Below are positions 7,740 through 17,487 of a stretch of DNA of 64,000 nucleotides, in pieces. The stretch is from the NCBI RefSeq assembly GCF_014195095.1, contig NZ_JACIBC010000001.1, positions 372,001-436,000 of the forward strand. Reading direction: 5' to 3'. Made by a program: the position numbers and the translations under genes. The notes under the pieces are model-generated. The model was not told where the DNA came from and ran no database searches. It saw nothing but the letters and a program-made list of their open reading frames with translations. The stretch's first letter is position 1. Every line of letters starts with the position of its first letter. This DNA comes from Rhizobium sp. BK602. Its GTDB lineage: Bacteria > Pseudomonadota > Alphaproteobacteria > Rhizobiales > Rhizobiaceae.

Positions 7740-10205
7740 TCACACCCGCTCCACAAACCCATCCAACACCCTTTTCTGCCCCGCCCGATCAAACTCAATC
7801 GTCAGCTTGTTGCCCTCGACGCCGGAGACATTGCCGTTGCCGAACTTGATGTGGAAGACGCGGTCGCCGACCATGAATTTCGAGGGTTCGGAGGAGGTGG
7901 ATTTGGCGACGAGTTCGCCGTCGATGGTGCGCACTTTCGGGCCGCTTTCGCCGTAGCCGATGCGTTCGACGGCGTGGCCGGAGCGGGAGCCCCAGTTGTC
8001 GCGGGTGGCGTCGGTCTTGTTGGCCTGGGCGCGTTTCCAGCCGGGAGTGGAATAGGAATTGGCGAAGGGATCGGCCTTGTCGAAGCGCGACTGGCCGTAG
8101 CCGCCGCGGCCGTAACCGCCGTAGGATTGTTCCATCTCGGCGACTTCGACATGGCTTTCCGGCAGTTCGTCGAGGAATCGGGAGGGGATGGTCGATTGCC
8201 AGAGGCCGTGGATGCGGCGGTTGGAGACGAACCAGATGTGGCAGCGGCGCTTGGCGCGGGTGATGCCGACATAGGCGAGGCGGCGTTCTTCCTCCAGGCC
8301 AGCGCGGCCGCTTTCGTCGAGCGAGCGCTGGTGCGGGAACAGGCCTTCCTCCCAGCCGGGCAGGAAGACGGTGTCGAATTCCAGCCCCTTGGCGGAGTGT
8401 AGCGTCATGATCGAGACGGCGTCGAGATTTTCGTTCTGCTCGGCGTCCATGACAAGGGCCACGTGCTCCAGGAAGCCGCGCATGGATTCGAAGCTGTCCA
8501 TGGAACGAATGAGTTCTTTGAGGTTTTCCAGCCGCCCCGGCGCTTCCGCCGATTTGTCGTTCTTCCACATGTCCGTATAGCCGGACTCTTCGAGGATCTG
8601 CTCGGCAAGCTCGGTATGCGGCGTGTTTTCAAGCAGGCCCTGCCAGCGGCGGAAGGACTGTACGACGTCGAACAGCGCCTTGCGCGCCTTCGGCTTCATC
8701 TCGTCGGTCTCGATGATATCGGCGGCTGCCGCCAGCATCGGGATATTGCGCGCGCGGGCATAATCATGCAGGGCGCGGACGGTGGTATCGCCGAGGCCGC
8801 GCTTCGGCGTGTTGACGATGCGCTCGAAGGCAAGATCGTCGGCCGGCTGGCAGACGAGGCGGAAATAGGCCATGGCATCGCGGATTTCGAGGCGCTCATA
8901 GAAGCGTGGACCGCCGACGACGCGGTAGTTGAGGCCGAGCGTGACGAAGCGATCTTCGAATTCGCGCATCTGGAAGGAGGCGCGCACCAGGATCGCCATG
9001 TCGTTGAGATTGTGCTTGTTGCGCTGGAGCTGCTCGATCTCCTCGCCGATGGCGCGGGCTTCTTCCTCGGAATCCCAGGAGGCGTGTACCTGCACCTTGA
9101 TGTCATCGGGATCGGAGCGCTCGGTGAACAGCGTCTTGCCGAGCCGGCCCTCATTATGCGCGATCAGATGCGCGGCGGCGCCGAGAATATGTTCGGTGGA
9201 GCGGTAGTTGCGCTCCAGCTTGATCACCTTGGCGCCGGGGAAATCCTTTTCGAAGCGCAGGATGTTGTCCACCTCCGCGCCGCGCCAGCCATAGATCGAC
9301 TGGTCGTCGTCGCCGACGCAGCAGACGTTCTGCGGTTCGCCCTTCTGTCGCTGTGCCAAGAGGCGCAGCCACATATATTGCGCGGTGTTGGTGTCCTGAT
9401 ACTCGTCGACGAGGATGTAACGGAAGCGCTGGTGATAGTCCTTCAATATATCCGGATTTTGCCGGAACATGTTGATCGGATGCAGCAAAAGATCGCCGAA
9501 GTCGCAGGCGTTCAATGTCTTCAGGCGGGCCTGATAGGCGAAATAGAGATCGCGGCCCTTGCCGTTTGCGAAAGCGCGGGCGTCGCCCTCCGGGATATCG
9601 GCAGGGCCGAGGCCCTTGTTTTTCCAGGCGTCGATCATGCCGGCGAATTGCTTGGCCGGCCAGCGCTTGTCGTCCAGACCTTCGGCCTGGATGAGCTGCT
9701 TGATCAGCCGGATGACGTCGTCGGTATCGAGAATGGTGAAGCTGGAGGAGAGGCCCACCAGCTCGGAATGACGGCGCAGCAGCTTGACGCCGATCGAGTG
9801 GAAGGTCCCGAGCCAGGGCATGCCCTCGACGGCGCCGCCGACGAGCAGCGCGATGCGCTCCTTCATCTCGCGCGCCGCCTTGTTGGTGAAGGTGACGGCG
9901 AGGATTTGGCTCGGGAAGGCGCGGTTGGTAGAGAGGATGTGCGCGATGCGGGTCGTCAGCACCCGCGTCTTGCCGGTGCCGGCGCCGGCGAGCACGAGGA
10001 CAGGCCCGTCCAGCGTTTCCACGGCTTCGGCCTGCTCCGGGTTGAGGCCTGAGAGATAGTCGGGCCGGCGGCCGCTGTCGCGTGCTGCCATGGCGCGCGC
10101 CGCAATGCCGCCGCCGGTGCTTGCAGGGGCGGGCGTGGGGCGGCGCGGAACCAGGTGTTCCGGCTCCTCGTCGAAGAAGGGAATGTCGTCATGTCCGATG
10201 GTCAT
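7740..10205 (-). CDS. uvrD: ATP-dependent DNA helicase UvrD/PcrA
   Basis: An 821-residue superfamily 1A 3'-5' helicase acting in mismatch and nucleotide-excision repair and in clearing proteins from DNA. After a poorly conserved 50-residue leader come motif Q (LNPEQAEAV), Walker A AGAGTGKT at 73-80, TFTNKAAREMKER (Ia), DEYQDTN (II), GDDDQSIYGWRGA (III), LERNYRST (IV), VSIMTLHSAKGLEF (V) and YVGITRAKRR (VI). The C-terminal 50 residues (VFHIKFGNGNVSG) match the Tudor-like domain that contacts RNA polymerase in PcrA. The ATG at 10205 was chosen over a TTG three codons upstream. It is monocistronic and borders the low-GC insert. Confidence 0.95.
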   Translation of the reverse strand: MTIGHDDIPFFDEEPEHLVPRRPTPAPASTGGGIAARAMAARDSGRRPDYLSGLNPEQAEAVETLDGPVLVLAGAGTGKTRVLTTRIAHILSTNRAFPSQILAVTFTNKAAREMKERIALLVGGAVEGMPWLGTFHSIGVKLLRRHSELVGLSSSFTILDTDDVIRLIKQLIQAEGLDDKRWPAKQFAGMIDAWKNKGLGPADIPEGDARAFANGKGRDLYFAYQARLKTLNACDFGDLLLHPINMFRQNPDILKDYHQRFRYILVDEYQDTNTAQYMWLRLLAQRQKGEPQNVCCVGDDDQSIYGWRGAEVDNILRFEKDFPGAKVIKLERNYRSTEHILGAAAHLIAHNEGRLGKTLFTERSDPDDIKVQVHASWDSEEEARAIGEEIEQLQRNKHNLNDMAILVRASFQMREFEDRFVTLGLNYRVVGGPRFYERLEIRDAMAYFRLVCQPADDLAFERIVNTPKRGLGDTTVRALHDYARARNIPMLAAAADIIETDEMKPKARKALFDVVQSFRRWQGLLENTPHTELAEQILEESGYTDMWKNDKSAEAPGRLENLKELIRSMDSFESMRGFLEHVALVMDAEQNENLDAVSIMTLHSAKGLEFDTVFLPGWEEGLFPHQRSLDESGRAGLEEERRLAYVGITRAKRRCHIWFVSNRRIHGLWQSTIPSRFLDELPESHVEVAEMEQSYGGYGRGGYGQSRFDKADPFANSYSTPGWKRAQANKTDATRDNWGSRSGHAVERIGYGESGPKVRTIDGELVAKSTSSEPSKFMVGDRVFHIKFGNGNVSGVEGNKLTIEFDRAGQKRVLDGFVERV

Positions 10206-10553
10206 GCGGCTCAATGTAATGATTCTGCCCTGAAAGGCAAAAGAAACGGGCTAAAAATAGAACAAAAAGTGCACATTCACAGGTGTCCGGAGGGCTGTTT
10301 CCGCGCCTGGGCGAGGATCCGAGGATGCGAATGAAATGCCTCGTTGTCCCCGTCAAGATTACAACTTCGTCATAATCTGCGGCAAAGCTTGCCGCCCATG
10401 GTCAAAAAAACGATATTGCAGCAAATCGGGCACAATCCTGCGTTATATCGCCGTTTGCCCGAGGGGTGGCCTCATCAAGTGCGCCTGACGTGACGAGGCC
10501 AGATAGATTGACGACGCGATTTCATCGCCTCTGACAACGAGCCGGAGACGTGC
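10206..10553. other. Divergent intergenic region uvrD / RND adaptor
   Basis: About 350 bases that should hold the promoters of uvrD (leftward) and the efflux operon (rightward). A GGAG six bases before ATG 10554 is the ribosome binding site of the adaptor gene. I see no clear regulator palindrome and no small gene. A half-matching SOS-like pair (GAAC-N7-GCAC at 10260-10274) differs from the alphaproteobacterial LexA consensus and is not called. Confidence 0.6.
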
Positions 10554-11711
10554 ATGACCGCCTGGAAGCAGCTTTCCTTGTCTTTTCTGTTGCTGGCGGC
10601 TGGCATCGCCGCTGTCCTGGCCTTCGTGCCCGGTGCAGCCGACGTGTTGCGGGGAGCGGGTGTCCCCGAGGCCGTCGTGGCGACCGTTGCGCCTGGCGAG
10701 GGCGCCAAGGGTGACAAGGCAGCGAATGGTGGCGCGCGGCGCGGCCCGGATGTGCCGCTGGTGGTAGCTGAGCCCGTCATCGGCGGCGTGGTCAACGATC
10801 GCCTGAGCGCCATCGGCACCGGCGATGCCATCCGCTCGGTCGTCGTCATGCCGCAGGCGGCGGGCACGATCCGCGAAATCCTGATCAAGTCCGGTGATCG
10901 GGTGAAGCAGGGGCAGGTGCTGGCCCGCCTCGACAATGACGAGCAGATCATCGCGCGCGGCCAGGCGCAGGTGGCGTTGAGAAGCGCCGCCGAGAAATCG
11001 CAGCTCTATCGCAACATCAAGTCCAGCGTCTCGCGCATGGACGTCTTCGACGCCGAGATCGTCGAGCAGGGCGCGAAGCTCGCGCTGCAGGCGGCGGAAC
11101 TGGCGCTGACGCGGCGCGACATCGTGGCGCCGATCGACGGCATCGTCGGTATCGTGCCCGTCGTCATCGGCGACAATGTCACCACCGCCACCAGCATCGT
11201 CACGCTGGACGACCGTTCGGAGATCCTGGTGGATTATTGGGTGCCGGAGCGGTTTGCCAATACGGTCAAGGTGGATCAGCCGGTCGAGGCGACATCGGTG
11301 GCGCTGCCTGGACGCCAGTTCTCCGGCGTGGTCGAGGCGGTGGACAACCGCGTCGATGGTGCCAGCCGGACATTGCGCATCCGCGCCCGCATCGACAATG
11401 CCGCCGACGAGCTGCGGGCCGGCATGTCCTTCAGTGTCGGCATGCGCTTTGCCGGCGAAACCCATCCGTCCGTCGACCCTCTGTCGGTGCAATGGGACGG
11501 TGAGGGCTCCTATGTCTGGCGCATCGCCGACGGCAAATCGTCCAAGGTTCGCGTCAGCGTCGTGCAGCGCAATCCGGATGCGGTGCTGGTTCGCGGCGAT
11601 CTCAAGGATGGCGATCTGATCGTCACCGAAGGTTTGCAGCGCGTGAGCGAGGGTGGGGCCGTGCGCTTTGCCCGCGAGGTCGCCGAGGCCGCGGAGGTCC
11701 TCACGCAATGA
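10554..11711 (+). CDS. RND efflux periplasmic adaptor (HlyD/MFP family)
   Basis: A 385-residue membrane fusion protein. One N-terminal hydrophobic segment (residues 7-24) anchors it in the inner membrane. A low-complexity linker leads to the lipoyl half-motifs (GTIREILIKSGDRVKQGQVLARLDN at about 102-127 and APIDGIVGI), a short helical hairpin and a beta-barrel/MP domain ending at residue 385. It should link the RND pump encoded next, whose start overlaps its stop by ATGA, to an outer membrane channel. No channel gene is present here, so a TolC encoded elsewhere is likely. The substrate is unknown. Confidence 0.9.
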   Translation: MTAWKQLSLSFLLLAAGIAAVLAFVPGAADVLRGAGVPEAVVATVAPGEGAKGDKAANGGARRGPDVPLVVAEPVIGGVVNDRLSAIGTGDAIRSVVVMPQAAGTIREILIKSGDRVKQGQVLARLDNDEQIIARGQAQVALRSAAEKSQLYRNIKSSVSRMDVFDAEIVEQGAKLALQAAELALTRRDIVAPIDGIVGIVPVVIGDNVTTATSIVTLDDRSEILVDYWVPERFANTVKVDQPVEATSVALPGRQFSGVVEAVDNRVDGASRTLRIRARIDNAADELRAGMSFSVGMRFAGETHPSVDPLSVQWDGEGSYVWRIADGKSSKVRVSVVQRNPDAVLVRGDLKDGDLIVTEGLQRVSEGGAVRFAREVAEAAEVLTQ

Positions 11712-14700
11712 CGGGGCACCATGACGGTCCGGCGGATATGTCCGACGCGGGGGGCGGCAAGCAGGCTTTTACCGCGCTTTTCGTGCGCCGGCCGATCCTT
11801 GCGCTGGTCTTCAACACGCTGATGGTCGTGGCCGGCCTCGCCGCCTATTTCGGCGTCGAGGTGCGCGAACTGCCCGATGTCGACCGTCCGGTGGTCACCG
11901 TGCGGACCATGTTCGACGGCGCGTCGCCGCAGACGGTGGATCAGGAACTGACCAAGGTCATCGAAGGCGCGGTTGCCCGCGTCAGCGGCCTGAAGTCGCT
12001 CTCCTCCAGCTCTTCCTTCGGGCAGAGCCGGGTGACGCTCGAATTCTCCGACGCCACCGATCTGTCGGTTGCCGCAAACGACGTCCGCGATGCCATCGGC
12101 CGTATTGCCGAACAGCTTCCGGACGAGGCGGATGCGCCGCAGATCGTCAAGGCGGATTCGGACTCGCAGCCGATCATGCGCCTTGCCGTCACCTCCGGCA
12201 CCATGACCATGGACGACCTGACGCAGCTGGTCGACAAGGAGATCACCGACCGGCTGGCCGCCGTCGACGGCGTTGCCGATGTCGAGCTCTATGGCGATCA
12301 GGAGAAGGTCTTCCGCATCGATGTCGATCAGGCAGCCCTTGCCGGGCGCGGACTGACCATCGGCGATCTGACAACGGCGCTGGAAACGGCGGCGCTCGAC
12401 GTCCCGGCCGGATCGCTGAAAAGCAACCGGCAGGACATCGTCGTGCGCGCCACGGCCGCGCTGCAGACGCCCGAGGATTTCGCGCGGCTGATCATCAAGG
12501 ACAGGATCAGGCTCTCGGATGTCGCGACCGTGACGCTTGGCCCGCGCGACGGAACGACGGCGCTGCGGTCGAACGGCGTGCAGGGCGTCGGCCTCGGCAT
12601 CATCCGTCAGGCGCAGTCGAATACGCTCAACATTTCCAATGGCGTGAAGGCCGTGGTGGCACAATTGTCGAAATCGCTGCCGGAAGGCACGCGCATCACC
12701 ATCACCAGCGACGATGCCGTGTTCATCCAGGGTGCGATCCATGAGGTGGTGCTGGCACTGGTGCTGTCGGCGCTGATCGTCACCATCGTCATCTATCTCT
12801 TCCTGCGCGACTGGCGCGCGACGCTCATCCCGGCCGTCACCATGCCGGTGGCGCTCACGGGAACGCTGGCCGCGCTCTATATGGTCGGTTTCTCGATCAA
12901 CATTCTGACGCTACTGGCGATCGTGCTTGCGACCGGTCTCGTGGTGGATGACGCCATCGTCGTTCTGGAAAACATCGTGCGGCGCAGATCGGAGAAGATG
13001 GGGCCACGCGCGGCGGCGGTGCTTGGCACGCGTGAGGTCTTCTTTGCGGTCATCGCGACCACGGCGACGCTTGCGGCCGTCTTCATTCCGCTGTCCTTCC
13101 TGCCGGGGCAAGTGGGCGGCCTATTCCGCGAATTCGGCTTCGTGCTCGCCTTCTCCGTCGGTCTGTCGTCGCTCGTGGCGCTGACGCTTTGCCCGATGCT
13201 GGCCTCGCGCATGCTGACCAGGGAGATGCGTGAGGATCACGGCATGCTCGGCCGTTTCGGCGCGCTGTTTTCTGGTGTCTATCGCCGCACGCTCCGGGCC
13301 TGCCTCAATGCACCGCTGGTGGTCATCGTCTTCTGCGCGATCTTTTCGGCGGCCGCCGTCTTTGCCTTTCTTGGCGTGAAGAGCGAGCTGACGCCGAACG
13401 AGGATCGCGCCCTGGTAATGCTGAGGCTGACCACGCCGCAGGGCGCCAGCCTCGATTACACCAAGGATCAGCTGCAGCGGGTGGAAGAGAAGCTGCAGCC
13501 GTTGATGGATAGCGGCGACATTCGCAACGTCTATGCCATCTCCGGCCAGAACGGGCAGATGAACACCGGCTTCATGGTGTTGACGCTCGCGCCCTGGAGC
13601 GAGCGCCATCGCACGCAATCCGAGATCGTTGCCGATATCAACCGGGCGATGGCGCAGGTGCCGGCGCTGCGTGGCAATGTCTTCCAGTCGAACAGCCTGC
13701 GCATTCGCGGCGCCGGCAGTGGTGTGCAGATGGCGCTGACCGGCAACGATCACGAAGCCTTGACGCAGGCGGCGCTGAAGCTGGTGCAGGCGCTGGATGC
13801 GACCGGCCGATTCGACACGCCGCGTCTCAACAACGAGCCGACGCAGGCGCAGGTCTCCGTCGCGATCGACCGCGAGCGCGCCTCCGATCTCGGCGTCGAC
13901 ATCACCGGCCTGTCGACGGCGCTGCAATCGCTGCTCGAAGGCCGTTCCGTCGTCGATGTCTTCGTCAAGGGCGAGGCCTATCCGGTGCTCCTGACCTCGA
14001 CCATGCGGCCGATCGACGATCCCACAGATCTCGAAAACGTCTTCCTGAAGACCGGCGACGGCAAGATCGTGCCGATGTCGGTCATCGCCAGCCTGAAGGA
14101 AGGGGCGGTCGCGCCGCAGCTCACCCGCGAGCAGCAACTGGCGTCGGTGGCGATCACCGCCGGCCTCAAGAACAACATGTCGCTCGGCCAGGCCGTCGAG
14201 GAGGTGACGCGAATCGCCGCGCCGCTCCTGCCGCCCGGCGCGCGGCTGATCCCGCTCGCGGAAGCGGCGACGCTGGAGGAGAATTCCAGCGGCATGGCGC
14301 TCACCTTCGGCTTCGCCATCGTCATCATCTTCCTGGTGCTGGCGGCGCAGTTCGAAAGCGTGCTGTCGTCGCTGATCATCATGTCGACGGTGCCGCTCGG
14401 CCTTGCCTGCGCCGTCTTCGCGCTGGTCATCACCGGCTCGAGCCTCAATATCTACAGCCAGATCGGCCTGGTGCTGCTTGTCGGCGTCATGGCCAAGAAC
14501 GGCATCCTGATCGTCGAGTTCGCCAACCAGCTGCGCGACGACGGCGCAAGCGTGCGCGAGGCGATCGAGAGGGCCTGCGCGCTGCGCCTGCGGCCGGTGA
14601 TGATGACGATGATCGCCACCATTCTCGGCGGCGTGCCGCTGGTCTTCGCCGATGGAGCGGGAGCTGAAGCACGCATCGCGCTCGGCTGGGTGATTGTCGG

Positions 14701-14866
14701 CGGCCTCGGCTTCGCGACCCTGGTGACGCTTTACGTCACGCCCGTCGCCTATCTTCTGATTGCCCGTTTCGCCAAGCCCCAGGCGCATGAGGAGCAGCGG
14801 CTGCACGAGGAAATGTCGGAAGCCGTGCTGAGGGCGAAGCTGATGAAGCTCAGGGCGGCGGAGTAG
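11708..14866 (+). CDS. RND efflux transporter permease (AcrB/MexB-type, HAE1)
   Basis: A 1052-residue inner membrane proton antiporter with 12 transmembrane helices and two large periplasmic loops. The TM4 segment GLVVDDAIVVLENIVRR holds the paired aspartates of the proton relay, and the second-half repeat LVGVMAKNGILIVEFANQLR is typical. The first hydrophobic helix begins after a 30-residue polar leader. Length is normal for the family. It is co-transcribed with the adaptor upstream. Members of this subgroup export drugs, solvents or lipids, and sequence alone does not decide which. A terminator lies about 95 bases downstream. Confidence 0.93.
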   Translation: MTGHHDGPADMSDAGGGKQAFTALFVRRPILALVFNTLMVVAGLAAYFGVEVRELPDVDRPVVTVRTMFDGASPQTVDQELTKVIEGAVARVSGLKSLSSSSSFGQSRVTLEFSDATDLSVAANDVRDAIGRIAEQLPDEADAPQIVKADSDSQPIMRLAVTSGTMTMDDLTQLVDKEITDRLAAVDGVADVELYGDQEKVFRIDVDQAALAGRGLTIGDLTTALETAALDVPAGSLKSNRQDIVVRATAALQTPEDFARLIIKDRIRLSDVATVTLGPRDGTTALRSNGVQGVGLGIIRQAQSNTLNISNGVKAVVAQLSKSLPEGTRITITSDDAVFIQGAIHEVVLALVLSALIVTIVIYLFLRDWRATLIPAVTMPVALTGTLAALYMVGFSINILTLLAIVLATGLVVDDAIVVLENIVRRRSEKMGPRAAAVLGTREVFFAVIATTATLAAVFIPLSFLPGQVGGLFREFGFVLAFSVGLSSLVALTLCPMLASRMLTREMREDHGMLGRFGALFSGVYRRTLRACLNAPLVVIVFCAIFSAAAVFAFLGVKSELTPNEDRALVMLRLTTPQGASLDYTKDQLQRVEEKLQPLMDSGDIRNVYAISGQNGQMNTGFMVLTLAPWSERHRTQSEIVADINRAMAQVPALRGNVFQSNSLRIRGAGSGVQMALTGNDHEALTQAALKLVQALDATGRFDTPRLNNEPTQAQVSVAIDRERASDLGVDITGLSTALQSLLEGRSVVDVFVKGEAYPVLLTSTMRPIDDPTDLENVFLKTGDGKIVPMSVIASLKEGAVAPQLTREQQLASVAITAGLKNNMSLGQAVEEVTRIAAPLLPPGARLIPLAEAATLEENSSGMALTFGFAIVIIFLVLAAQFESVLSSLIIMSTVPLGLACAVFALVITGSSLNIYSQIGLVLLVGVMAKNGILIVEFANQLRDDGASVREAIERACALRLRPVMMTMIATILGGVPLVFADGAGAEARIALGWVIVGGLGFATLVTLYVTPVAYLLIARFAKPQAHEEQRLHEEMSEAVLRAKLMKLRAAE

Positions 14867-14960
14867 CTGCCCGTATTTTCCGCCTGGGCGGGTGCAACCG
14901 AAGATTTATGGTAAATCACCCGTTTCGATTAGCTGTTTATTAAGCATGAATGCTAATCAT

Positions 14961-14998
14961 AGCGCCTGTAACCGCTCGAGTTCAGGCGCTGTTTTTTT
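14961..14998 (+). terminator. Rho-independent terminator after the RND operon
   Basis: A perfect 8-bp stem AGCGCCTG/CAGGCGCT (14961-14968 with 14983-14990) with a 14-base loop, followed by GTTTTTTT. It should end rightward transcription from the efflux operon and insulate the flagellin gene that starts 114 bases further on. Confidence 0.85.
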
Positions 14999-15111
14999 GC
15001 CGGACTCATCGTCTGCCGACGCGTGTCGGCCCGCGCGCATGAGCGCCCGCGGCATGGTTCGAATGTCTCCTTGTGCTTGTTGTCTATTGTTGCGTCCGGA
15101 GTCCGTGTGTC

Positions 15112-16125
15112 GTGAGTATTTTTTCGACCTTCATCAGGGTTAGTCCCTCTGTCAACACAGCCCTTGAAGTCCTCAGAAACACCCAGTCGAACCTGAATGT
15201 CGCGCAGCGGCAGATGTCGTCGGGCCTGCGCGTGCAGACGGCCAAGGATGACGCCACCTATTGGACGATCTCGACATTGACGCGCACCGACATCAGCGGC
15301 ATTTCCTCGGTGCAGGACGCACTCGGGCTTGCCGCCGCGACCGTCAGCACGGCATCCGAAGGCGTCACCAGCGCCATCGACATCGTGACGAAGATCCGAT
15401 CGAAGCTGGTCAGCGCCTATGAGGACAGCGTCGACAAGACGAAACTCAATGACGAGATCAGCCAGCTCAAGGAGCAGCTCCGCAGCGTCGGCCAGTCGGC
15501 GAGTTTCAACGGCGTCAACTGGATCGTGCTGCAGGACGGTGACGACCCGACCGAACCACACCGGATTCCGGGATCCCTGATCCGCCATACCGACGGCACG
15601 ATCGCAATCGGGATGCTGGACTATGAGGGCGCCACGTCGACCAGCGGCACCATCCCATCGACGGATGCACGCTATCTCATCGATGACCAGTCCAGCGGCA
15701 GCGGCGGCTATGGCGTGCTCACCTCCACGGCCTTTGCGACGGAGGCCGGTGCCGCCCAGAACTATGTGCTGATCGGCAGCAAGAATGGCGACACCACCGG
15801 GCAGGTGGAAATCTCGCTCGATGCGACCACGACGAAGGGCGCGCTGACAGACATGGTGAATACCGTCACCGCCATGCTGCATCAGCTGAGTACCATCGGG
15901 TCGGCCTTCGGCTCGCTGGAAACGCGCGTCAGCCTGCAGAGCCAGTTCGCGACGAATCTCAGTGATTCGCTCACCAGCGGCGTCGGCAAGCTTGTCGATG
16001 CGGATATGGAGCAGCAGTCGAGCAGGGTGCTGGCATTGCAAACCCAGCAGCAATTGGGCCTGCAATCGCTGTCCATCGCCAATGCGAGCTACAACACGGT
16101 GACACAGCTTTTCCAGAATCTTTGA
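15112..16125 (+). CDS. Flagellin-type protein (orphan flagellin)
   Basis: A 337-residue flagellin. The N-terminal D0/D1 part reads RNTQSNLNVAQRQMSSGLRV, then DDATYWTISTLTRTD, and the C-terminal part reads SRVLALQTQQQLGLQSLSIANAS, the conserved coiled ends of rhizobial flagellins. The middle is short and Gly/Ser/Thr-rich. It begins at GTG 15112 (VSIFSTF), matching the usual family start; an upstream TTG would add a non-homologous leader. No flagellar genes surround it, so it is an isolated paralogue outside the fla cluster. It could be a minor filament subunit. No flagellin-specific promoter was identified. Confidence 0.88.
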   Translation: MSIFSTFIRVSPSVNTALEVLRNTQSNLNVAQRQMSSGLRVQTAKDDATYWTISTLTRTDISGISSVQDALGLAAATVSTASEGVTSAIDIVTKIRSKLVSAYEDSVDKTKLNDEISQLKEQLRSVGQSASFNGVNWIVLQDGDDPTEPHRIPGSLIRHTDGTIAIGMLDYEGATSTSGTIPSTDARYLIDDQSSGSGGYGVLTSTAFATEAGAAQNYVLIGSKNGDTTGQVEISLDATTTKGALTDMVNTVTAMLHQLSTIGSAFGSLETRVSLQSQFATNLSDSLTSGVGKLVDADMEQQSSRVLALQTQQQLGLQSLSIANASYNTVTQLFQNL

Positions 16126-16328
16126 GCGGACAAGCGACTGATTCCGAAGAGAAATGACGGAATTTCCACCAAGTCGTGCCGGTCTTTGGCGCGGCCGTCG
16201 GCATTCGGATCAGCGCATGTGGATGCGGAGCTGGGGCGTTCTCGGTCGTACACGAAGATTTCGCTTCATCATATTGCCGCAATGCTCCATATCTGCTTCG
16301 GACCATCGAACCGGAGAGCGACGATTCC

Positions 16329-16997
16329 ATGATCAAAAAAATTGCCATTCTTGCCGTCTCGGCGGCCTTTCTCAACGCGTGCACGACGACCGATCCCTAT
16401 ACGGGCGAACAGAAAGTATCCAACACAGCGGGCGGTGCCGCGATCGGCGCCGGCGTCGGCGCTGTCGCCGGTCTTCTGATCGGGCATTCGCCGGCCTCGC
16501 GCCGCAATGCCGCGCTGATCGGCGCTGGCGTTGGTGCCTTGGCTGGTGCCGGCATCGGCAATTACATGGACCAGCAGGAATCCGAGCTGCGCGCGCAGTT
16601 GCAGGGCACGGGTGTCTCCGTTACCCGCGTCGGCGACCGCATCATCCTGAACATGCCGTCCGCCATCACCTTCGATATCGACCAGGACGCCATCAAGCCG
16701 GAATTCTTCGCAACGCTGAATTCGGTCGCCATCGTGCTGCGCAAGTTCAACCGCACGCTGATCGACGTCAACGGCCATACGGATTCGACCGGCAGCCTGC
16801 AGCATAACCAGGATCTGTCCGAACGCCGTGCCGGCTCGGTCGCCTCCTATCTCGGCAGCCAGGGCATCGACCAGCGCCGCATGTCCGCCATCGGCTTCGG
16901 CCCGAGCCAGCCGGTTGCGTCCAATGCCACCGAAGCCGGCCGCGCCCAGAACCGCCGCGTCGAAATCCAGATCGCGCCGATCACACAGAACGGCTGA
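16329..16997 (+). CDS. OmpA-family outer membrane lipoprotein with glycine zipper
   Basis: A 222-residue protein. The signal peptide MIKKIAILAVSAAFLNAC ends in a lipobox-like LNAC with Cys18 as the likely lipidation site. Residues 31-85 form a glycine zipper (AAIGAGVGAVAGLLIG and a second copy AALIGAGVGALAGAGIGNYM). The C-terminal OmpA/MotB domain (about 105-215) carries NGHTDSTGS, LSERRAGSVASYL and the QNRRVEI end, which bind peptidoglycan. It resembles E. coli YiaD. ATG 16329 begins the signal peptide. It probably tethers the outer membrane to the cell wall. Confidence 0.9.
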   Translation: MIKKIAILAVSAAFLNACTTTDPYTGEQKVSNTAGGAAIGAGVGAVAGLLIGHSPASRRNAALIGAGVGALAGAGIGNYMDQQESELRAQLQGTGVSVTRVGDRIILNMPSAITFDIDQDAIKPEFFATLNSVAIVLRKFNRTLIDVNGHTDSTGSLQHNQDLSERRAGSVASYLGSQGIDQRRMSAIGFGPSQPVASNATEAGRAQNRRVEIQIAPITQNG

Positions 16998-17021
16998 TCC
17001 GGCATCGACATTCCGACAAGG

Positions 17022-17055
17022 ACGGCCGGGTTGTGAAACCCGGCCGTTCTGTTTT
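17022..17055 (+). terminator. Strong terminator between ompA-type gene and DUF2000
   Basis: A perfect 11-bp stem ACGGCCGGGTT/AACCCGGCCGT (17022-17032 with 17037-17047) with loop GTGA, followed by TCTGTTTT. It lies between convergent genes and, being symmetrical, may stop transcription from both sides. Confidence 0.85.
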
Positions 17056-17065
17056 GACGTTTCCG

Positions 17066-17473
17066 TCAGGAATGCATCTTTGCGCCTTTGGTGATCTTGT
17101 CGACGATCTTCTTGTCGGCGCGCAGCGCGATGCCGACGACTTTGGCGTCTTCGGGCGCAAATTCGGAAAAGACCGCGCGGTTAGCCGTATCGTGGCCCGT
17201 CGAGAACATTTCCTCGATGAAGATCGAGGCGGTGATGTCGCGCTCCAGCGAGCGGCGATGGATGGTCGACATCGTCTCTTCGTCGGCCGATAATACGATC
17301 ATCGGCTGGATCGACATCGCGTTGTAGAGATTGCCGGCCCGGTCGCGATAGGGTTCGCCGATGATCTCGGGACATTGCCCGGCGATCCCGGTCGACAGGA
17401 AAGCGGTCACATTCAGCTTCTGCCAGGATTGAAGATTGTTTCGCAGGACGATTGCGATTTTGGTATCAAACAT
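17066..17473 (-). CDS. DUF2000 family protein
   Basis: A 135-residue cytoplasmic protein beginning MFDTKIAIVLRNNLQSWQKLNV, with GEPYRDRAGNLYNAM near residue 40 and IALRADKKIVDKITKGAKMHS at the end, as in the DUF2000 family. No catalytic motif is known for these proteins. Structures of relatives suggest a peptidyl-tRNA hydrolase-like fold, which I recall only loosely. It is divergent from an AraC regulator whose start codon lies only 14 bases away, so it is the likely regulatory target. Function unknown. Confidence 0.82.
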   Translation of the reverse strand: MFDTKIAIVLRNNLQSWQKLNVTAFLSTGIAGQCPEIIGEPYRDRAGNLYNAMSIQPMIVLSADEETMSTIHRRSLERDITASIFIEEMFSTGHDTANRAVFSEFAPEDAKVVGIALRADKKIVDKITKGAKMHS

Positions 17474-17487
17474 CGGTAGCCACTTTC

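Noticed and set aside
10260..10274. Possible LexA (SOS) box upstream of uvrD
   Set aside because: GAAC-N7-GCAC differs from the alphaproteobacterial GTTC-N7-GTTC pattern and no better copy is present.
13121..14806. A 561-codon open frame antisense to the RND permease
   Set aside because: Composition (His/Arg/Gln-rich) is that of a shadow frame; the plus-strand permease is unmistakable.
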